The notes under the pieces are model-generated. The model made no database searches, was not told where the DNA came from, and saw nothing but the letters and a program-made list of their open reading frames with translations. A stretch of DNA of 26,941 nt, taken from positions 1 through 26,941 of the forward strand of contig JALNYH010000026.1 of NCBI GenBank assembly GCA_023229945.1, written 5' to 3'. Below, one piece after another: positions 23,406-26,941 of this stretch. Source of the DNA: Arcobacteraceae bacterium. Lineage in GTDB: Bacteria > Campylobacterota > Campylobacteria > Campylobacterales > Arcobacteraceae. The position numbers and the translations under genes are program-made. Every line of letters begins with the position of its first letter. Within the stretch, counting starts at the first letter, position 1.

Positions 23406-25037
23406 ATGATTAATTCACTGTTTACAGCACAAAGTGGGCTTAGTGTATCACAAAGTGCAATTGATAATATTTCAAATAATATTGCCAATCAAAATACTGA
23501 AGGTTATAAAAAAAGGGTAGCTAGTATAAGTGAAATGTCAAGTTTGAACTCAGTCAATATAACAAGAGGTGTTAAACTTGATGGAATAAGTCGTATCACA
23601 AATGAGTATATGTACAATAATCTAATAAGTACACAAAGTAGGCAATCTTATTTCACATATACAAGTGATTTACTTAGTGATGTAGAATCTGTTTTTTATG
23701 AAACAGATGATAGTGGACTTACAAGTGAACTCAACAGACTTTTTCAATCTATAGAAAATCTTCGTTCTGACCCTACAAATAGTATATATAAAAATGATTT
23801 GATTACAAATGGTTCAAATATTGTAGACACCATATCAAATATATATAGTGACTTGGAAAGAGAACAAGATACAACAAAAACTACATTGTATCAAGATGTT
23901 GAAGTTATCAATTCAATATTAAACCAAATAGGTAGTTTAAATGAGCAAATGGGTAAAACAACATCTTCAAATGCTGCTAATGATTTACTTGATAAAAGAG
24001 ATGCCCTAGAACAAGAACTTGCACAATATGTAGATATAGAAGTAGATAGAAATGAACCATATCAGCTAAAAATAGGTGGAGAAGTCGCAGTAAGATACAA
24101 CACAAATATACATGAAGTGAAAGTTGTGGAGTCTTATGTAGCACAAAAAGATGTTTATTCTACATCAGGGCTTAATGATTCAAACATAACAGATGGTGAT
24201 GTTTTTAGTATTTCACTGAATCAAACATTGAGTATGAATATTACAGTCGATGGAAGTTTGACTGGTGATGAAACAGATATTAAACAGCAAATTGTTGATG
24301 CTATAAATAGTAATACAGAATTTTCACCTTATGTAGTAGCAAGTTTAGACAATAGTGGTAATTTAGTTATTACTTCTTTACAAGAAGGTGATGATGGTGC
24401 ATTTAACCTTGAAATAGAAAATGAAACTACAGGTGAAGTTTATACAAAAAGCGAAACAAAATCAAAAATTGGAGAAGACAAAGTAGAGATACAGATTTTT
24501 GATGAGTCATTGCAAATCTCAAGTGGTACTATCAAAGCTCAACTTGAAACCATAAATACTACAAATTCATCAAATTATATACAAAGCTACAAAGATGCTC
24601 TTGATACATTTGTATCAAAATTATCAGAACTTACTACTTTAGAATCTGGTGAAAGTTTGTTTAGTGGTAGTGATGTAGCAACATTTGCATTTAATGAAGA
24701 GACTGTTATCAATCTAACTACAACAGATTTGGAGAATTTATCACAATTGCAATGGGTAGAAGATATTGATTTTGGAAATGGTCAGATTTCATCTTTGTCT
24801 GATTTTATATCTGCACTTAGAGTACAAGTATCAGCGGATAAAGAAAATATAGATTTTAAACTAGAGTCACAAGAGGTAATTGTAGAGTCTTTGCAAAATT
24901 CATATAACAAACTTGTAAATGTGGATAGTGATGAAGAGATGATAAATCTTATGATGTATCAATCTGCATATGAAGCAAATGCAAAATTAGTAACAGTTGT
25001 GGATGAGATGCTACAAACAATTTTAAATATGAGATAA
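23406..25037 (+). CDS. flgK: Hook-filament junction protein FlgK (HAP1)
   Basis: 543-residue hook-associated protein 1. N-terminal motif SLFTAQSGLSVSQSAIDNISNNIANQNTEGYKK (within 4-36), the FlgK helical region with LLDKRDALEQELAQYVDIEV (194-213), and the C-terminal NLMMYQSAYEANAKLVTVVDEMLQTILNM pairing helix. Residues about 246-340 hold a beta-alpha module starting AQKDVY that resembles the FliD and FlgD module. ATG at 23406 behind AGGAT, 14 bases after flgD. Confidence 0.93.
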   Translation: MINSLFTAQSGLSVSQSAIDNISNNIANQNTEGYKKRVASISEMSSLNSVNITRGVKLDGISRITNEYMYNNLISTQSRQSYFTYTSDLLSDVESVFYETDDSGLTSELNRLFQSIENLRSDPTNSIYKNDLITNGSNIVDTISNIYSDLEREQDTTKTTLYQDVEVINSILNQIGSLNEQMGKTTSSNAANDLLDKRDALEQELAQYVDIEVDRNEPYQLKIGGEVAVRYNTNIHEVKVVESYVAQKDVYSTSGLNDSNITDGDVFSISLNQTLSMNITVDGSLTGDETDIKQQIVDAINSNTEFSPYVVASLDNSGNLVITSLQEGDDGAFNLEIENETTGEVYTKSETKSKIGEDKVEIQIFDESLQISSGTIKAQLETINTTNSSNYIQSYKDALDTFVSKLSELTTLESGESLFSGSDVATFAFNEETVINLTTTDLENLSQLQWVEDIDFGNGQISSLSDFISALRVQVSADKENIDFKLESQEVIVESLQNSYNKLVNVDSDEEMINLMMYQSAYEANAKLVTVVDEMLQTILNMR

Positions 25038-25047
25038 AGGGGAAAAA

Positions 25048-25425
25048 ATGAAAAGAGTAAGCTTAAGCAATATACAAGATTTGGGCTATAGGATGTCAAA
25101 TATTTTGGAGATGGTAAAAGAGAATAAAGACAATAAAGCTCTTTCTAAAACAATGGAAGATTATGTAAAAGATTTAATGTCTATTATCGCACAAAACAAT
25201 GTTTTTCATTCTATAAACTTAATAGAAAGAGTTGTAGAAACTGGAGAAAGAACTAATACGGGCTTATATAAACAATTCCATGTATCAGCTTTAGAACTTT
25301 TTGATGAATCCAAATTATTGTTGAGAACTTTTCAAATTATTGATTATGATAGAGAAAAAATGAAGTTTATTCTTTCGGATGAGATTACTCTAATAGATTT
25401 TAGAAAAATAAGCAGAATTTACTAA
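25048..25425 (+). CDS. Small protein between flgK and fliD, possible flagellar chaperone
   Basis: 125 residues, mostly predicted helical and charged, with no signal peptide or membrane helix. I do not recognise the family. Its place between flgK and fliD, its size and helical nature fit a dedicated export chaperone (FlgN-, FliT- or FliS-like) for these hook-associated proteins, but no diagnostic motif is seen. The C-terminal part (about 95-125, FQIIDYDREKMKFILSDEIT) looks beta-like, which is unusual for those chaperones. ATG behind AAAGGGGA, ten bases after flgK; the next gene follows after 12 bases. Confidence 0.75.
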   Translation: MKRVSLSNIQDLGYRMSNILEMVKENKDNKALSKTMEDYVKDLMSIIAQNNVFHSINLIERVVETGERTNTGLYKQFHVSALELFDESKLLLRTFQIIDYDREKMKFILSDEITLIDFRKISRIY

Positions 25426-25437
25426 AAGGAGGCTGTT

Positions 25438-26775
25438 ATGGCAGGTATTTTGGGATTAGGAAGTAGTGGTTCTACTGAGCTTAGCAGTGAGTTGATTGAT
25501 AAATTAAAATCAGCTGAGTATACTTCAAGAGTAACACCTATTGAAGAAGATTTGGAAACTTGGGATACCGAAAGTGAAAAAATCATAGAAATATCATCAA
25601 AAATAGTTGAATTCATGACTAGTATGAAGAATTTTGATTTGTATAATAGTGAAAATGCTTTCGAATCATATGTTGGTGATACTTCAGGAACTTCAGCATC
25701 GTTTACTTTGACAGATTCTACCAAACTTGTTACCGGTACTACAACAGTAAATGTAAGTCAACTTGCACAAAGAGATGTATACCAAAGTGATACTTTTAGT
25801 GATTCGGATTCTGTTATGAGTACTGGACAAAATGATGATGATAAGTTAATTATCCAAATAGGTGATGAAACATTTGAATTTTCTACACAAGGGAAAACTT
25901 ATCAGCAATTAACTGACGAAATAAATTATAAAATTGGATTAACTGCAACTATAGAAAAGGTATCTGATTCATCATATAGGCTTATTGTAAAAAGTACAGA
26001 TACAGGTACTGATAATGCTTTGACTATAACCCAAAGTGATGGGCTTGATTTGGGATTTGCAACTGAGTCAAATCATACTTTAAGTTCTCAAAATATGATA
26101 GCTACTGTTGATGGAACAGAATATAATCTATCTTCAAATACGATTGCTTTAGGGACTGGTTTGACAATTACTGCTGTGTCAACTGGACAATCAACAATAA
26201 ATATTGAAAAAGATACTTCAAGTCTTAGTACTTATATGGAAGATTTTGTAAGTCAGTATAATGAGTTAGTAGAACTCGTAAATGATGAACTTTATTCAGA
26301 TGATTCAAGTTTGTATGATGCTTCATCAATAAAATCAATGATGAGCCAAATAAAAGATATGTTTATGAGTGGTTATGGTGATGATGGTGAATTAAACTTA
26401 TTTAGTTTTGGTTTTTCTTTTGATACAGATGGGTATTTATCTGTAGATTCTTCTGATTTAGCAGATGCAATAACCAACAATTATGATGATTTGAAATCTT
26501 TATTTGTCGGAAAAGCAGAAACTCCAGGCCTTGGAACGCAACTTAAAGAGTATCTTGATGCTTTAGATGGTTGGGAAGGTTTATTGACTGTTTATACAGA
26601 TAGTATGACTGATAGAAAAACTAAACTTGAAGAAGAAAAAGAAGAAGAGATAGAAAAACTAGATGATAAATATGAACAAATGGCTCAACAGTTTGCAGAA
26701 TATACGGCTATAATAACTTCAATGGAAAATGCCTTTGCTAGTATGAAACAATTACTAGCAGATGATGATGACTAA
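25438..26775 (+). CDS. fliD: Filament cap protein FliD (HAP2)
   Basis: 445-residue filament cap. N-terminal FliD domain (GSTELSSELIDKLKSAEYTSRVTPIEEDLE), the typical VNVSQLAQRDVYQSDTF stretch at 104-120, a Flagellin_IN-like segment at 130-200, and a C-terminal coiled coil (FVSQYNELVELVND, then the charged helix TKLEEEKEEEIEKLDDKYEQM) ending in MKQLLADDDD. Its RBS is a near-perfect AAAAGGAGG (25425-25433), the strongest in the operon, which would suit high expression. A terminator follows eight bases after the stop. Confidence 0.93.
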   Translation: MAGILGLGSSGSTELSSELIDKLKSAEYTSRVTPIEEDLETWDTESEKIIEISSKIVEFMTSMKNFDLYNSENAFESYVGDTSGTSASFTLTDSTKLVTGTTTVNVSQLAQRDVYQSDTFSDSDSVMSTGQNDDDKLIIQIGDETFEFSTQGKTYQQLTDEINYKIGLTATIEKVSDSSYRLIVKSTDTGTDNALTITQSDGLDLGFATESNHTLSSQNMIATVDGTEYNLSSNTIALGTGLTITAVSTGQSTINIEKDTSSLSTYMEDFVSQYNELVELVNDELYSDDSSLYDASSIKSMMSQIKDMFMSGYGDDGELNLFSFGFSFDTDGYLSVDSSDLADAITNNYDDLKSLFVGKAETPGLGTQLKEYLDALDGWEGLLTVYTDSMTDRKTKLEEEKEEEIEKLDDKYEQMAQQFAEYTAIITSMENAFASMKQLLADDDD

Positions 26776-26782
26776 TCAAGAG

Positions 26783-26811
26783 AGAAAGTTGTACTAGCAA
26801 CTTTCTTATTA
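26783..26811 (+). terminator. Rho-independent terminator of the flagellar operon
   Basis: 9-bp perfect stem AGAAAGTTG (26783-26791) / CAACTTTCT (26798-26806), a six-base loop, then TATTATT. Confidence 0.75.
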
Positions 26812-26851
26812 TTCGGTAGTGTAAAAATAACTGTGTAAATCCAAAAATATC

Positions 26852-26882
26852 AATCTATTAGATATAATTTATCTAATAGATT
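26852..26882. promoter_or_regulatory. 13-bp inverted repeat around a TATAAT box
   Basis: AATCTATTAGATA (26852-26864) and TATCTAATAGATT (26870-26882) are perfect inverted repeats around a five-base centre. The -10 sequence TATAAT lies at 26863-26868, 34 bases before the next ATG. It may be an operator overlapping the promoter. As the hairpin is followed by TTATTTG, a second terminator is the alternative. Confidence 0.5.
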
Positions 26883-26901
26883 TTATTTGAAGGATTTACA
26901 A

Positions 26902-26941
26902 ATGAATATATTAAATAAAGAAGAATTAAGAAGACAAATAA
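26902..26941 (+). CDS. Start of an unknown gene, cut by the window end
   Basis: ATG at 26902-26904 with GAAGGA (26889-26894) upstream, open to the window end: MNILNKEELRRQI. Only 13 residues are visible and no family can be named. The promoter and inverted repeat before it support a real gene start. Confidence 0.65.
   Translation, partial: MNILNKEELRRQI

Noticed and set aside
25422..25724. 100-residue minus-strand reading frame at the fliD start
   Set aside because: Antisense to the conserved FliD N-terminus, with no RBS or partner.

Overview
The window is AT-rich (roughly 30% GC by eye), with dense, short-spaced genes, and reads as chromosomal sequence from a Campylobacterota (Epsilonproteobacteria) member. 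An Arcobacteraceae-like genome is my best guess. Reasons: a PgbA-N-type exported protein, GlcD and a YihY/BrkB protein lie in tandem, as I recall them around Cj1214c-Cj1212c in Campylobacter jejuni; rplY-pth-LptF/G permease has the same order I recall for Cj0311-Cj0313; there is an ArsS-like sensor kinase; and the hook proteins are of the epsilon type. The species cannot be fixed from this sequence alone.

Layout. (1) 1-2899, minus strand: a tight run PgbA-like -> glcD -> yihY, with possibly the first codons of another gene at the window edge. (2) 3051-7916, plus strand: rplY (L25/Ctc), pth, an LptF/LptG permease, a NUDIX protein and a CHASE2-adenylate cyclase, starting from a clear TATAAT promoter. 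(3) 7913-11859, minus strand: a FecR-domain protein with a TbpB-like C-terminal barrel, and a TPR + outer-membrane barrel protein like Slam. Together they look like a type XI secretion cargo/translocon pair. (4) 11979-14315, plus: a three-part signalling enzyme, class II cyclic-nucleotide phosphodiesterase fold + GAF + HD-GYP. (5) 14365-15384: a Tas-like aldo/keto reductase, followed by a duplicated structured intergenic repeat (15385-15604). (6) prfB (RF2, no programmed frameshift). (7) 16823-19462, minus: an OmpR-type response regulator, an ArsS-like kinase and a cytoplasm-like EF-hand protein. (8) 19696-26775, plus: flgE-flgL-flgD-flgK-orf125-fliD, then a terminator and the start of an unknown gene. 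No stretch longer than 300 bases lacks a gene; the longest, 15385-15670, is filled mainly by the repeat. I see no rRNA, tRNA, CRISPR array, insertion sequence or prophage.

How it may fit together. One enzyme here should make cAMP (CHASE2 cyclase) and another looks able to degrade cAMP and c-di-GMP (PDE-II/GAF/HD-GYP). A 20-bp direct-repeat box (two TTTAC-type half-sites 11 bp apart) sits in the -35 position of three promoters: the response regulator, the EF-hand gene, and the fecR/PDE-HD-GYP divergent promoter. This suggests the two-component system controls itself, the calcium-binding protein, the second-messenger enzyme and perhaps the surface-secretion pair. This local regulon, together with the FecR-TbpB/Slam pair, is the most notable content. 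A domain module shared by FlgK, FlgD and FliD, and the structured repeats after the reductase gene, are further points of interest.
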